In this document: piece after piece, positions 52,135-61,541 of the stretch
How the letters are laid out: the number at the start of each line of letters is the position of its first letter
Position numbering within the stretch: the stretch's first letter is position 1
Source of the DNA: Mesorhizobium sp. YC-39
GTDB lineage: Bacteria > Pseudomonadota > Alphaproteobacteria > Rhizobiales > Rhizobiaceae
Length of the DNA: 64,000 nt
Reading direction: 5' to 3'
Assembly: GCF_025753795.1 (NCBI RefSeq)
Contig: NZ_JAOWPS010000003.1
Location: 863,306 to 927,305 of the forward strand
Position numbers and translations under genes: made by a program
Notes under the pieces: model-generated
Told to the model about the DNA's origin: nothing
The model's input: only the letters and a program-made list of their open reading frames with translations
Databases searched by the model: none

Positions 52135-52536
52135 TCAATAGTCGTCGCTTTTTTCCGGCGGCACCAGGCCTTCGATGCCGGCCAGCAGGTCTTCCTCGGT
52201 CATGCGGTCGAAGGCGATGTTGTCTTCGGCGTCGTCGGCGTCGGCCGCGGCAACCGGGGCACCGGTCTGGTCGGCGATGGCCTCGCCGTCAGCTTCCGGC
52301 TCGTCGACCTCGACATGCTTCTGCAGCGAGTGGATCAGATCTTCCTTGAGGTCGTCGGGCGACAGCGTCTCGTCAGCGATCTCGCGCAGCGCGATGACCG
52401 GGTTCTTGTCGTTGTCGCGAGGAACGGTGATCGGCGCGCCCTGGCTGATCTGACGGGCGCGGTGGCCGGCGAGCAGCACCAGCTCGAAGCGGTTGTCGAC
52501 CTTGTCGATGCAATCTTCAACGGTTACGCGGGCCAT
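52135..52536 (-). CDS. rpoZ: RNA polymerase omega subunit
   Basis: Helps assemble RNA polymerase and forms part of a ppGpp site. ATG 52536 (MARVTVEDCIDKVDNRFELV) gives 133 residues; the motif APITVPRDNDKNPVIALREIA is conserved. An acidic tail of about 50 residues follows, as in other rhizobia. The frame upstream of the ATG has no homology. It heads the rpoZ-rsh-pyrE group. Confidence 0.95.
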   Translation of the reverse strand: MARVTVEDCIDKVDNRFELVLLAGHRARQISQGAPITVPRDNDKNPVIALREIADETLSPDDLKEDLIHSLQKHVEVDEPEADGEAIADQTGAPVAAADADDAEDNIAFDRMTEEDLLAGIEGLVPPEKSDDY

Positions 52537-52850
52537 GGATTGCCCCTTTCGTGCCTGGATTTGATGGAAAACAGGCGCGGTCCATAACCCGAACGCCGCC
52601 AAAATACAAGCTTCATGGCAATATGAGGCCGGGCCGGGCCAATACCGGGATTCAACACCGGGATTCGGGGCGCCGACCGCCAGCAACGATCCGGCGTCCG
52701 ATCACAATTGCTTGCAGTACAGCACCGCACCCTTGGTTTGCCGTAAAACTGGCGTTATCTCGAATGATGAGAGGTCAGCCGGTTTATTAAGAGCCGACCG
52801 ATAGTCACTGCGCATTTTGACGACCGTTTATTTCGAAAAAGGATATTTCC
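52537..52850. other. divergent promoter region between rpoZ and the NYN gene
   Basis: No gene is supported in these 314 bases. It contains a short direct repeat (two copies of ACCGGGATTC, near 52646-52670) and AT-richer flanks next to both start codons, where promoters are expected. No known riboswitch or RNA was recognised. Confidence 0.5.
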
Positions 52851-53432
52851 ATGTTCGATCCTCGTGAGAAAATCGCCCTTTTCATCGACGGCGCCAATCT
52901 CTACGCCACGTCGCGCGCGCTCGGCTTCGACATCGATTACCGCAAGCTTTTGTCGAGCTTCCAGAAGCGTGGCTACCTGCTGCGCGCCTACTATTACACG
53001 GCGCTGGTCGAGGACCAGGAATATTCCTCGATCCGGCCGCTGATCGACTGGCTCGACTATAACGGCTTCAAGGTGGTGACCAAGCCCGCCAAGGAATTCA
53101 CCGACTCGACCGGCCGCCGCAAGATCAAGGGCAATATGGACATAGAGCTGACCGTCGATGCGCTGGAGCTCGCCGATGTCGTCGACCACTATGTCATCTT
53201 TTCCGGCGACGGCGATTTCCGCACGCTGGTCGAGGCGCTGCAGCGGCGCGGCCGCAAGGTGTCGATCGTCTCGACCATGGCCTCGCAACCGCCGATGATC
53301 TCCGACGATCTGCGCCGGCAAGCCGACCATTTCATCGATCTTATGACGCTGAAGAACGATGTGGGCCGCGATCCGTCCGAAAGGCCGGTGCGCCGGCCCG
53401 AGCCGGCCGAAGTCGACGAGGACGACTTTTGA
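52851..53432 (+). CDS. NYN domain (LabA/DUF88) putative RNase
   Basis: A 193-residue PIN-like nuclease fold. FIDGANLYATSR supplies the first acidic site, KGNMDIELTVDAL the second and IFSGDGDFRTLVEAL the third, all as in NYN proteins. These are thought to cut RNA with a metal ion. The tail is acidic (VDEDDF). The stop is overlapped by the TTG start of the glycosylase gene (TTGA), so the two are coupled. Confidence 0.88.
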   Translation: MFDPREKIALFIDGANLYATSRALGFDIDYRKLLSSFQKRGYLLRAYYYTALVEDQEYSSIRPLIDWLDYNGFKVVTKPAKEFTDSTGRRKIKGNMDIELTVDALELADVVDHYVIFSGDGDFRTLVEALQRRGRKVSIVSTMASQPPMISDDLRRQADHFIDLMTLKNDVGRDPSERPVRRPEPAEVDEDDF

Positions 53433-54118
53433 CGGCAGCAGCCTTGACCGCTCCGACCCCCGCTCCCTTGGTCGCCTCCCCGGAACCCGACCGCGATTGC
53501 CCGCTTTGCCCGCGGCTGCATGATTTCATCGCCGAATGGCGACGCCGCGAACCATCCTGGTTCAACGCGCCGGTGCCAACCTTCCTGCCGCCGGAGGGCG
53601 AAGATGCGGTGCGGCTTTTGATCGTCGGGCTGGCGCCCGGCCTGCGCGGCGCCAACCGAACCGGGCGTCCCTTCACCGGCGACTATGCCGGCGACCTGCT
53701 CTACGGCACGCTGATTGCGCACGGTCTGGCGCGAGGCGAATTCAAGGCGCGGCCCGACGACGGGCTGGAGCTTGTCCAAACGGCGATCACCAATGCGGTG
53801 CGCTGCGTGCCGCCGGAGAACAAACCGGTGGGTGCGGAGATTGCCACCTGCCGGACGTTCCTGGTGCCGACGATTGCGCGGTTTCCCAATCTGCGCGCCG
53901 TGCTGGCGCTCGGCTCGATCGCCCACCAGTCGACGGTCAGGGCGCTGGGTGGGCGTGTTGCCGCCCATCCCTTCCGGCATGGCGGACAGCAACAGGCCGG
54001 CGGCATCACGCTGTTTTCCAGCTATCACTGCTCGCGCTACAACACCAATACGGGCGTTTTGACCGAGGCGATGTTCGTCAATGTTTTTAGCAAGATAGAG
54101 GCCTTTCTGCAGAGTTAG
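53429..54118 (+). CDS. uracil-DNA glycosylase, family 4/5 type with Fe-S cluster
   Basis: Removes uracil or hypoxanthine from DNA. The 229-residue protein has cysteines in CPLCPRL and CVPPENKP and in the motif SYHCSRYNTNTG, fit for a 4Fe-4S cluster. The active-site loop GLAPGLRGANRTGRPFTGDYAG is of the family 5 (UdgB) kind. The start is TTG 53429 overlapping the NYN stop; no ATG lies near the conserved N-terminus, so a non-ATG start is likely real. Confidence 0.88.
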   Translation: MTAAALTAPTPAPLVASPEPDRDCPLCPRLHDFIAEWRRREPSWFNAPVPTFLPPEGEDAVRLLIVGLAPGLRGANRTGRPFTGDYAGDLLYGTLIAHGLARGEFKARPDDGLELVQTAITNAVRCVPPENKPVGAEIATCRTFLVPTIARFPNLRAVLALGSIAHQSTVRALGGRVAAHPFRHGGQQQAGGITLFSSYHCSRYNTNTGVLTEAMFVNVFSKIEAFLQS

Positions 54119-54139
54119 ATTCGGGCTGGCTACCTCGGA

Positions 54140-55153
54140 TCAAAAACCTTCGAGGACAATCTTGCCCTTGGCCTTGCCGGTCTCGATCAACGCATGGGCG
54201 CGCTTCAGATTGGCGGCGTTGATAGGGCCGAACGTCTCGCCCAACGTCGTGCGGATGGTGCCTGCGTCGACAAGCCGGGCCAATTCGTTGAGGTGTTCGC
54301 CCTGTGCGGCCATATCCGCCGTCTCGAATATCGACCGGGTGAACATCAGCTCCCAATGCACCGAGACGCTCTTGCGCTTGAACGGATTGATGTCGAGCAT
54401 CTGGGGATCGTCGATCAACCCGAAACGGCCCTGCGGTGCGATCAATTCGGCGATTTCGGCCAGGTGTTTGTCTGTGTTGGTTGTCGAGAACACAAAGGCC
54501 GGTGCGCCGATGCCGAGTGCTGCGACTTCTGCAGCGAGCGGCCTGGAATGATTGACGACGTGATGGGCGCCAAGCCCAAGCACCCAGTCACGCGTTTCAG
54601 GCCTCGATGCGGTGGCGATCACCGTCAGATCGGTCAGCTGGCGCGCAAGCTGGACCGCAATTGAACCGACGCCGCCTGCACCGCCGATGATCACGATGGC
54701 ATTCGCGGCGCCTACGACCGGCTTCTTCACGTCAAGGCGATCGAACAGCGTCTCAAAGGCGGTAATTGCCGTCAGCGGCAGCGCCGCCGCTGACGCATAG
54801 TCGAGCGAGCCGGGCTTGCGGCCGACAAGGCGCTCATCGACGAGGTGGAACTCGGCATTGGTGCCTTGCGGCGCCAGCGCACCGGAATAGAAGACGTCGT
54901 CTCCGGGCTTGAACAGGTTGGCATCCGGACCCGTGGCGACCACTCGGCCGGCAGCGTCCCAACCAAGCACGCGCCAGCTTCCGGCTTCGGGTTTGGCGCT
55001 TTTGCGGATCTTGGTGTCGACCGGATTGACCGAGATCGCCTTCACCTCGACCAGCAGTTGACGGCCTTTCGGCTCTGGCTTGGGCAAGTCGATATCGACG
55101 AGGGACGACTCATCGGTGATGGGGGCTGGGATTTGATAGCCGACGGCGCGCAT
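54140..55153 (-). CDS. zinc-type alcohol dehydrogenase/quinone oxidoreductase family protein
   Basis: Start ATG 55153 (MRAVGYQIPAPIT) gives 337 residues of the medium-chain dehydrogenase fold. The NAD(P) binding loop IIGGAGGVGSIAVQLARQL is clear. The zinc-ligand cysteines are missing, so this is a zinc-independent quinone-oxidoreductase-like member. It is divergent from an HxlR regulator gene, a common pairing in defence against quinones or aldehydes. Confidence 0.87.
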   Translation of the reverse strand: MRAVGYQIPAPITDESSLVDIDLPKPEPKGRQLLVEVKAISVNPVDTKIRKSAKPEAGSWRVLGWDAAGRVVATGPDANLFKPGDDVFYSGALAPQGTNAEFHLVDERLVGRKPGSLDYASAAALPLTAITAFETLFDRLDVKKPVVGAANAIVIIGGAGGVGSIAVQLARQLTDLTVIATASRPETRDWVLGLGAHHVVNHSRPLAAEVAALGIGAPAFVFSTTNTDKHLAEIAELIAPQGRFGLIDDPQMLDINPFKRKSVSVHWELMFTRSIFETADMAAQGEHLNELARLVDAGTIRTTLGETFGPINAANLKRAHALIETGKAKGKIVLEGF

Positions 55154-55203
55154 TCTGATCTCCGCGATTGCTGTTGAGCGTTGTCTGGGGCAGAGATGCG
55201 GAT

Positions 55204-55243
55204 TATGTGTGTCAAGCGCAAGAATGCACATATAAAGCACATA
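55204..55243. promoter_or_regulatory. repeated GCACATA half-sites in divergent promoter
   Basis: Two direct copies of GCACATA (55226-55232 and 55237-55243) are 11 bases apart, about one DNA turn, and a near-inverted TATGTGT (55204-55210) lies upstream. They fall between the oxidoreductase and HxlR start codons and are a fair candidate for HxlR binding. Confidence 0.45.
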
Positions 55244-55263
55244 GTGTCGAAAAGGATACCGTC

Positions 55264-55626
55264 ATGCCGCGCATTCGCCATGAGCGATTCGATTGCAGCC
55301 CCGGCTGCACCGTGGAGGGCACGCTCCGCTACATCGACGGGAAGTGGAAAGGCGTCGTGCTCTACCATCTGTTCGAAGGCACGCTGCGCTTCAACGAGAT
55401 ACGCCGACGCATTCCGAACTGCACGCAGCGCATGCTGACCAACCAGCTTCGCGAGTTGGAAGCCGATAGGCTCATCGCTCGCAAAGTCTATGCCGAGGTG
55501 CCGCCGAAGGTGGAATACAGCCTGACGCCGCGCGGCAGGAGCCTGGAGCCGGTAATCACAGCGCTCAAGGCCTGGGGCGATGCGAATGTGATGCTCGGCC
55601 CGCAGGCGTCACAAGCCGCGGCGTGA
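55264..55626 (+). CDS. HxlR family transcriptional regulator
   Basis: ATG 55264 (MPRIRHERFDCSPGC) gives 120 residues; the upstream frame to 55168 lies in the promoter. The winged helix matches HxlR: GCTVEGTLRYIDGKWKGVVLYHL, then RFNEIRRRIPNCTQRMLTNQLRELEADRLI. A cysteine near the N-terminus (CSPGC) is typical of redox-sensing members. It likely represses the divergent oxidoreductase gene. Confidence 0.9.
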   Translation: MPRIRHERFDCSPGCTVEGTLRYIDGKWKGVVLYHLFEGTLRFNEIRRRIPNCTQRMLTNQLRELEADRLIARKVYAEVPPKVEYSLTPRGRSLEPVITALKAWGDANVMLGPQASQAAA

Positions 55627-55693
55627 GCGCAGGATTCCAGTCATCCTGGCGCTACAATCGGCGTTTCGACAGCAGAGATGTTCCTTAACCTTT

Positions 55694-56440
55694 TCAAGGA
55701 GATCGCGGCGTTTCTGCAGGAATAGAGTCGGAAGGCGTCGCGGCAAACAGCTCGGCCAATTTCTCCGGTCCGCCCTGCAAAACATTGAGGTCGACGTCGC
55801 CCTCGATGCCATTGACACGGCCTTTGTTGTGGTACTGCCAGTAGATCCAGTCGTCATGGCTCGGCCGCAACGCCAGCGAACGACGCCAGTGCGGGCGGCC
55901 GGCAATCTGTTCGGCATAGATCTTGGCGGCCTCGTCGGTCACATAGACGATCGCTGTCTTGCCGAATGCTGCCTCGACCGGCCCGAGAAATGCTGCAAGC
56001 TCGGCATCCAGCTGCTCGGGAGATGGCCGCTGCGGACAATTGCCGCCAAATTCGACATCCACCACCGGCGGCAGCAGAGGCTGATCGCGCGGCACAATGG
56101 AGATGAAATTCTTCGCTTGATCGGCTCCCGGCCGGCAGAAGGTGAAGAAATGATAGGCGCCGACGGCAAGACCCGCGGCCCTGGCCTCACTCAGATTGGT
56201 GGCGAAGGCATCGTCGACATGATCGCCGCCTTCGGTCGCCTTGATGACTGCGAAGGCGACATCGTCGGCGGCGACACGCGGCCAGTCGATCTTACCCTGA
56301 TGATGGGAAACGTCGATGCCCCTTACCGGAAATCTGTCACGATCCGGCGAGAAGGTGTGGAAATAGAAAAGGCCGCCGGCCGCGACGAGACCGGCTAAAA
56401 CCAGACTCGCTGCGCCCCAGAGGATGATCCGGTTCTTCAA
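55694..56440 (-). CDS. GH25 family lysozyme-like protein
   Basis: The 248-residue protein has an N-terminal signal anchor (about residues 7-28), then a GH25 barrel with GIDVSHHQGKIDW, FAVIKATEGG, VGAYHFFTF and the catalytic acidic pair in VVDVEFGGNC. The family hydrolyses N-acetylmuramoyl linkages in peptidoglycan. It probably acts in the periplasm on the cell's own wall; a phage origin is not suggested by the context. Confidence 0.9.
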   Translation of the reverse strand: MKNRIILWGAASLVLAGLVAAGGLFYFHTFSPDRDRFPVRGIDVSHHQGKIDWPRVAADDVAFAVIKATEGGDHVDDAFATNLSEARAAGLAVGAYHFFTFCRPGADQAKNFISIVPRDQPLLPPVVDVEFGGNCPQRPSPEQLDAELAAFLGPVEAAFGKTAIVYVTDEAAKIYAEQIAGRPHWRRSLALRPSHDDWIYWQYHNKGRVNGIEGDVDLNVLQGGPEKLAELFAATPSDSIPAETPRSP

Positions 56441-56525
56441 GACTATCCCTTGTGTCCGCGGGCTCCGGCTGTTTGAAACCTGAAAGCCAGACGCCGGCTT
56501 TTTTCAGGCTAGAGCGGGAGGTTTC

Positions 56526-57005
56526 TCACCCACGCTCCTTCAGCAACCGGCCCTTCTCGCGCGACCAGTCGCGCTGCTTCTCGGTCTCGCGCTTGTCGTG
56601 CAGCTTCTTGCCACGACCGACGGCGAGCAGCAGCTTGGCGCGGCCCTGGTCGTTGAAATAGATCTTCAGCGGCACCAGCGTCATGCCTTCGCGGTCGACG
56701 CTCTGCGACAGCTTGGCCATCTCGCGCTTGTTGAGCAGAAGTTTCCTGCGCCGGCGTGGCTCGTGATTGAAGCGGTTGGCCTGCAGATATTCCGGGAGGT
56801 AAGAGTTGATCAGCCAGATCTCGCCGCCTTCGACCGATGCGTAGCTGTCCTGGATGTTGGCCTGGCCCTGGCGCAGCGACTTGACCTCGGTGCCGGTCAG
56901 CACAAGACCGGCCTCGATCGTGTCGAGCACCTCATAGGAAAACCGCGCCTTGCGGTTTTCGGCAACGGTCTTGTTGTTGGGATCGGCTTTTCTGACTTGA
57001 TTCAT
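56526..57005 (-). CDS. smpB: SsrA-binding protein SmpB
   Basis: Binds tmRNA and rescues stalled ribosomes. The 159-residue protein has the OB-fold signature VAENRKARFSYEVLDTIEAG, LTGTEVKSLRQGQANIQDSY and the basic tail RGKKLHDKRETEKQRDW. The tmRNA gene is not in this window. It lies 25 bases after dapA on the same strand and is probably co-transcribed. Confidence 0.95.
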   Translation of the reverse strand: MNQVRKADPNNKTVAENRKARFSYEVLDTIEAGLVLTGTEVKSLRQGQANIQDSYASVEGGEIWLINSYLPEYLQANRFNHEPRRRRKLLLNKREMAKLSQSVDREGMTLVPLKIYFNDQGRAKLLLAVGRGKKLHDKRETEKQRDWSREKGRLLKERG

Positions 57006-57030
57006 GATGCGGAGAGGTGGCGCCTCATCC

Positions 57031-57912
57031 CTAATTAATCAAGCCGGCGTGCTTCATGGCCGCATCGATCTTCTCGGCGGTCGAGGCTTCGACCGTCATC
57101 AGCGGCGAGCGCAGCACATTCTCGACCTTGCCAAGCTTCGACAGCGCGTATTTCGCGCCGGACACGCCGGGCTCCAGGAAGATCGCCTTGTGCAGCGGCA
57201 ACAGGCGGTCCTGTAACTCCAGTGCCTTGACGCTGTCGCCGGAAAGCGTCGCCTCCTGGAATTCGGCGCAGAGCCTGGGCGCGACATTCGACGTCACCGA
57301 GATGCAGCCGACGCCGCCATGGGCATTGAAGCCGAGCGCGGAGGCGTCCTCGCCCGAAAGCTGGATGAAATCCTTGCCGCAGGTGGCGCGCTGCTCGGAG
57401 ACCCGCTCGACCTTGCCGGTGGCGTCCTTGACGCCGACGATGTTCTTGAAGTCGTGAGCCAGCCGGCCCATCGTCTCGGGCATCAGGTCGATCACCGAGC
57501 GCGGCGGGATGTTGTAGATGATGATCGGTAGGCTGGTCGCCTTGGCGACAGCGGCGAAATGCGCATAGAGGCCGCGCTGCGTCGGCTTGTTGTAGTAGGG
57601 CGTGACGACGAGCGCCGCGTCGGCACCGGCCTTTTCGGCATACTGGACCAGACCGACCGCCTCTGCGGTGTTGTTAGAGCCGGCGCCGGCGACGACAGGG
57701 GCGCGGCCCTTGGCCACCTCGATGCAGACCTTGACGACATGGCGATGCTCATCATGCGACAGCGTCGGCGACTCGCCGGTGGTGCCGACCGGGACGAGGC
57801 CCGTCGTGCCCTCGCCGAGCTGCCATTCGATGAACGCACGAAAGGCTTTCTCGTCGAAACGGCCGCTCTTTTCGAACGGTGTCACGAGCGCGGTGAGCGA
57901 GCCTCTCAGCAT
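57031..57912 (-). CDS. dapA: 4-hydroxy-tetrahydrodipicolinate synthase
   Basis: First committed enzyme of lysine/diaminopimelate synthesis. Start ATG 57912 (MLRGSLTALVTPF) gives 293 residues; the second Met three codons upstream is also possible. GTTGESPTLSHDEH is the substrate loop, YNIPPRSVIDL the tyrosine/arginine region and VGVKDATG (Lys near residue 159) the Schiff-base site. Confidence 0.94.
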   Translation of the reverse strand: MLRGSLTALVTPFEKSGRFDEKAFRAFIEWQLGEGTTGLVPVGTTGESPTLSHDEHRHVVKVCIEVAKGRAPVVAGAGSNNTAEAVGLVQYAEKAGADAALVVTPYYNKPTQRGLYAHFAAVAKATSLPIIIYNIPPRSVIDLMPETMGRLAHDFKNIVGVKDATGKVERVSEQRATCGKDFIQLSGEDASALGFNAHGGVGCISVTSNVAPRLCAEFQEATLSGDSVKALELQDRLLPLHKAIFLEPGVSGAKYALSKLGKVENVLRSPLMTVEASTAEKIDAAMKHAGLIN

Positions 57913-57921
57913 ATCGTCCAA

Positions 57922-58372
57922 CTCCTTGGGACTTTTCTGAGCCTGTTTGGAAACTCTACTCTGGCGGCCATCTGATGGCGTTTTCTGCGCTTCCGGTGCT
58001 CACGGACCCAAATGTCCGCTGCGCTCCGGTTCTCGAAACCACCACCATATGACTCGCCAGAGCGATTTTCGAAACAGTCTCTTGGTCTGTCGTGGGCGCC
58101 TTCTAGCCGAAAGCGAAGCGGCGCACCATAGTCTCGACATTGTTGCGCGGCAAGCATCATGCATGTCGCCCAAAAGTGGAAACCGGTTTTGGGATAACGA
58201 CATGCATAAAACAAGAACCAAAGCGCGTCGCATGAATCCGTTCAGACGCGACGCGCATTGGTGCCAGCAAGCGCAATTTGAACGACCTCGATAAGCTTTT
58301 GTTTACGTGCTCTTCACCACGGGCGACTAGGCTTCAGAATATCTGTGCCTTTTGGTCTGTGCAAAGACAGGA
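57922..58372. other. intergenic region with hairpins and a palindromic repeat
   Basis: No protein gene is supported. A CGGAC/GTCCG hairpin (58003-58007/58014-58018) sits within a larger CCGG-bounded palindrome. Farther right lies the 58161-58243 repeat. The last 100 bases precede the lytic transglycosylase start. Confidence 0.55.
58161..58243 (-). repeat. intergenic palindromic repeat (copy B)
   Basis: GCATGTCG (58161-58168) and CGACATGC (58198-58205) bound a hairpin with inner CCAAAA/TTTTGG arms. To the right, the reverse strand carries the same 22-base block found at 24432. Copies A and B agree over about 80 bases with drift in the middle. Copy C at 432 shares only the hairpin part. Confidence 0.7.
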
Positions 58373-60415
58373 ATGACGCAAACCATGCCGACCGGACGGC
58401 CTCACCTTTTCGCTCTGCTTGGCGCCACTGCCATGCTGATGCCGGGCGTGGCGGTCGGCAGCAACGTCGATGTACAGGTCACATCGGCCATCCCGATGCC
58501 GAGCCTGCAAGACAAGCAAGATACCTCCCCAACCGCCAGCATCACCAGGTTGAAGAGCGGCCTCGATGCGCTGGCGGCCAACGACATTGCCCGTGCGCGC
58601 CAGGTGCGCGAGAGCCTGCCGGCCAATTCGCTCGACCGGCATATCCTTGCCTGGGCGATCGCGCTCTATGGCGGCGATCAGGTGCCGAGCGGCGACATTG
58701 CCGATGCCGCCAAGATGTTGCCGGCCTGGCCAGGCACGATGGCCTTGCGCGAAAACAGCGAGCGCGCGCTCTACCGCGAGAACCCCGCCCCGCAAGTCGT
58801 GGTCCAGGCCTTTGGCGGCAGCCAGCCGCGGACGCCAGAGGGCGTGGTGATCCTGGCACGCTCCTACCTGGCGCTGGGCAATGCCAAGGCGGCACGCTCG
58901 GTGCTGTCGCCGTTCTGGCGCACTGAAAAGCTGGAAGCCAGGGACGAGGCGGCAATCGTTCAGGAATTCGGCAAGCTCATCCCTGCCGCCGACCACCGTT
59001 ACCGCATGGAGCGCATGTTCTATGCCGACCGGGTCAATTCGGCGCTGCGCGTCGCTGGTCTCGCAGGCGCCCAGCAACTGGCCGATGCGTGGGCGGCAGC
59101 GGCCAAGGGCGACAAGAACACCGCCAGACTGCTAAAGGCGGTGCCCGCCGCACAGCGTTCGGCCGGCTATCTCTTCGCCGAGGCCGAATATCTGCGTAAG
59201 CAGGATAAGTTTTCCGACGCTGCCGCGGTGGTGATGCAGGCGCCGGCCGACCGTGACGCGCTGGTCGATCCGGACGCCTGGTGGGTCGAGCGCCGCGTGC
59301 TGTCGCGCGAACTGGTCGACCAGGGCGACATGAAGACCGCCTATAAAATCGTCGCGGCACACGCCGCCGAAAGCGCCGCCAACGCAGCTGAAGCCGAGTT
59401 CCATGCCGGCTGGTACGCGCTGCGCGGCCTCAACGACCCCGACACCGCCGCCAAGCACTTCGCGCGGATCGCCGATCTCGCCCAGGGGCCGATGTCGCTG
59501 TCGCGCGCCTATTACTGGCTTGGCCGTACCGCCGAAGCCGGCGGCCCCGGCAGCGCCAAGGACTACTTCACCCGCGCCGCCACATACGGCACCACCTTCT
59601 ACGGCCAGCTCGCCGGCGAGCGTGTCGGCCGGCGGAGCCTTAACATCGCCTATCCGCAGCCGAGCGCGGCTGACCGGCAGAACTTCGCCGGCCGCGAGGC
59701 CGTCAGCGCCATCAAGCGGCTGCAGGAGGCCGGCTACGAGCGCTATGCCGATACGCTTTACCGCGACCTTGCCGGGCAATTGACCAGTCCGGGAGAACTG
59801 GCGCTGCTGGCCATGATGGCTGAAAAGCAGGGCAACCATTTCCTGGCGCTGAAAGTCGGCAAAATCGCCGGCGCGCGCGGCATCGACGTTGGCGCGCTGT
59901 CGCATCCGCTCGGCGTCATTCCCGACAGCGCCAACATCTCCGGCTCCGGCAAGGCGCTGGCCTATGCGATCGCCCGCCAGGAAAGCGAATTCAACATCGG
60001 CGCGGTCTCCAGCGCCGGAGCACGCGGGCTGTTGCAGCTCATGCCGGGGACCGCCAAGCAGTTGGCGAAGAAGGCGGGCATGACTTTCTCGCAGGCGCGG
60101 CTGACCACCGATGCCGGCTACAACGCGACGCTGGGCGCCGCCTTCCTCGGCGAACAGCTCGGCCGCTTCAACGGCTCCTACGTGCTGACCTTCGCCGGCT
60201 ACAATGCCGGCCCCAACCGCGCCGCCCAGTGGGTGGCCAAATATGGCGACCCGCGCGGCAAGGACGTGGATGCGGTCGTCGACTGGATCGAGCGGATTCC
60301 CTACACGGAAACAAGAAGTTACGTGCAGCGCGTGATGGAGAACTACGAGGTCTACAAGATGCGTATTTCCGGCAAGTACGACATCGTGGGAGACCTGGTG
60401 AACGGACGGAGTTGA
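58373..60415 (+). CDS. soluble lytic murein transglycosylase
   Basis: Cleaves peptidoglycan to 1,6-anhydro products. ATG 58373 gives 680 residues with a signal peptide (LFALLGATAMLMPGVAVGS), a long helical-repeat superhelix (about 50-510) and a C-terminal SLT domain (about 530-660). The catalytic Glu lies in IARQESEFNIGAVSSAGARG, followed by LLQLMPGTAKQLAKKAG and TFAGYNAGPNRAAQW. Order and size match Slt70. ATG at 58385 is an alternative start. Confidence 0.92.
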   Translation: MTQTMPTGRPHLFALLGATAMLMPGVAVGSNVDVQVTSAIPMPSLQDKQDTSPTASITRLKSGLDALAANDIARARQVRESLPANSLDRHILAWAIALYGGDQVPSGDIADAAKMLPAWPGTMALRENSERALYRENPAPQVVVQAFGGSQPRTPEGVVILARSYLALGNAKAARSVLSPFWRTEKLEARDEAAIVQEFGKLIPAADHRYRMERMFYADRVNSALRVAGLAGAQQLADAWAAAAKGDKNTARLLKAVPAAQRSAGYLFAEAEYLRKQDKFSDAAAVVMQAPADRDALVDPDAWWVERRVLSRELVDQGDMKTAYKIVAAHAAESAANAAEAEFHAGWYALRGLNDPDTAAKHFARIADLAQGPMSLSRAYYWLGRTAEAGGPGSAKDYFTRAATYGTTFYGQLAGERVGRRSLNIAYPQPSAADRQNFAGREAVSAIKRLQEAGYERYADTLYRDLAGQLTSPGELALLAMMAEKQGNHFLALKVGKIAGARGIDVGALSHPLGVIPDSANISGSGKALAYAIARQESEFNIGAVSSAGARGLLQLMPGTAKQLAKKAGMTFSQARLTTDAGYNATLGAAFLGEQLGRFNGSYVLTFAGYNAGPNRAAQWVAKYGDPRGKDVDAVVDWIERIPYTETRSYVQRVMENYEVYKMRISGKYDIVGDLVNGRS

Positions 60416-60579
60416 GGCTCCTCCTTCTCCCCTTGTGGGAGAAGAAGGCCGAGCCAAGCTCGGTCGGATGAGGGGTGTTCCAGGGAACGCCGACGCCTCA
60501 TTGCTTCCAGCACACCTCAACCGTCTCAGCGCTGCGCGCCGATTCACCTTCTCCCACAACAAGGGGAGAAGGAGGAGCC
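60416..60579. repeat. inverted repeat pair flanking a 100-base spacer
   Basis: GGCTCCTCCTTCTCCCCTTG followed by TGGGAGAAG (60416-60444) matches the reverse complement of 60548-60579, apart from three extra bases (TTG) in the right copy. Each arm is itself palindromic (CTTCTCCC/GGGAGAAG). The spacer carries a GCCGAGC/GCTCGGT hairpin. It lies 3' of the transglycosylase gene and may stabilise or end its mRNA. Confidence 0.8.
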
Positions 60580-60652
60580 CTGCTCATTTGACCGCGCCCG
60601 CCCTCGCCTGTAGCAGTCGGGAGACGATCCGGCAGGTAGGAATCGAGTTCAG

Positions 60653-61534
60653 ATGACCGAAGGCTTTTCCGATTTCTTCTACGCCTCGCCCGACGGGCTA
60701 AAACTCCATGCCCGCATCTATGGCGAAGCAAACTCCGGCCACTGGCCGGTCGTCTGCTTGCCGGGCCTGACCCGCAATGCCCGCGATTTCCACGAGTTGG
60801 CGCTGCATCTGTCGGGGCGGGCGGCGAGAAAAATTGTCGCCTTCGACTATCGCGGACGCGGACAATCCGCCTATGACCCCGATATCAGCCACTACAATGT
60901 CGGCGTCGAAGCTGGCGATATCCTCGCCGGGCTGGGAGCGCTGGGGATTGAGGAAGCGGCCTTCGTCGGCACGTCGCGGGGCGGGCTGATCATCCATGTG
61001 CTCGGTGCTATGAAGCCATCCGTGCTGAAAGCCATTGTCCTCAACGACATCGGCCCCGTGGTCGAGGCCGACGGCTTTGCCCATATCCGCTCCTATCTCG
61101 ATCCCTCGCCGAAGCCGAAAACCCGTGCCGAGGCGATCAGTGCCCAGCGCGGTGCGCATGGCGGCGACTTCCCTGCCCTGAGCGCTGCGGATTGGGAACG
61201 GATGGTGTGGGCGCTCTACCGCGAGACAGAGGAGGGGCTGTTGCCGGATTTCGACCCTCGACTGATCCAGACGCTGGCAGGTCTCGACCTCACCCAGCCG
61301 CTGCCTGATCTGTGGCCGCAATTCGAGGCGCTGGCGGCAATCCCGTTGCTTGCCATACGCGGCGCCAATTCGAAACTGCTATCCGTCGAAACGCTCGAAC
61401 AGATGCGAAAGCGGCATCGCGATATCCAGACGATCACGGTCGAGGGCCAGGGCCACGCGCCTTTTCTGGAGACCGGCGGCCTGCTCGGCGCCATCGCTGC
61501 TTTTCTGGATCGGGCGGAGCTCAAGTCCAGTTGA
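60653..61534 (+). CDS. alpha/beta hydrolase
   Basis: A 293-residue cytoplasmic hydrolase: VVCLPGLTRNARDF (oxyanion loop), FDYRGRGQSAYD, nucleophile Ser in FVGTSRGGLI (about residue 104-113), and the last His in VEGQGHAPFLE. The fold is clear but the substrate is not. It lies after the inverted repeat pair, with ATG 60653 directly following CAG. Confidence 0.88.
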   Translation: MTEGFSDFFYASPDGLKLHARIYGEANSGHWPVVCLPGLTRNARDFHELALHLSGRAARKIVAFDYRGRGQSAYDPDISHYNVGVEAGDILAGLGALGIEEAAFVGTSRGGLIIHVLGAMKPSVLKAIVLNDIGPVVEADGFAHIRSYLDPSPKPKTRAEAISAQRGAHGGDFPALSAADWERMVWALYRETEEGLLPDFDPRLIQTLAGLDLTQPLPDLWPQFEALAAIPLLAIRGANSKLLSVETLEQMRKRHRDIQTITVEGQGHAPFLETGGLLGAIAAFLDRAELKSS

Positions 61535-61541
61535 AGTAAAA

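Noticed and set aside
55694..56440. GH25 lysozyme as a prophage marker
   Set aside because: It has its own signal anchor and sits among chromosomal genes; no phage structural genes are near.
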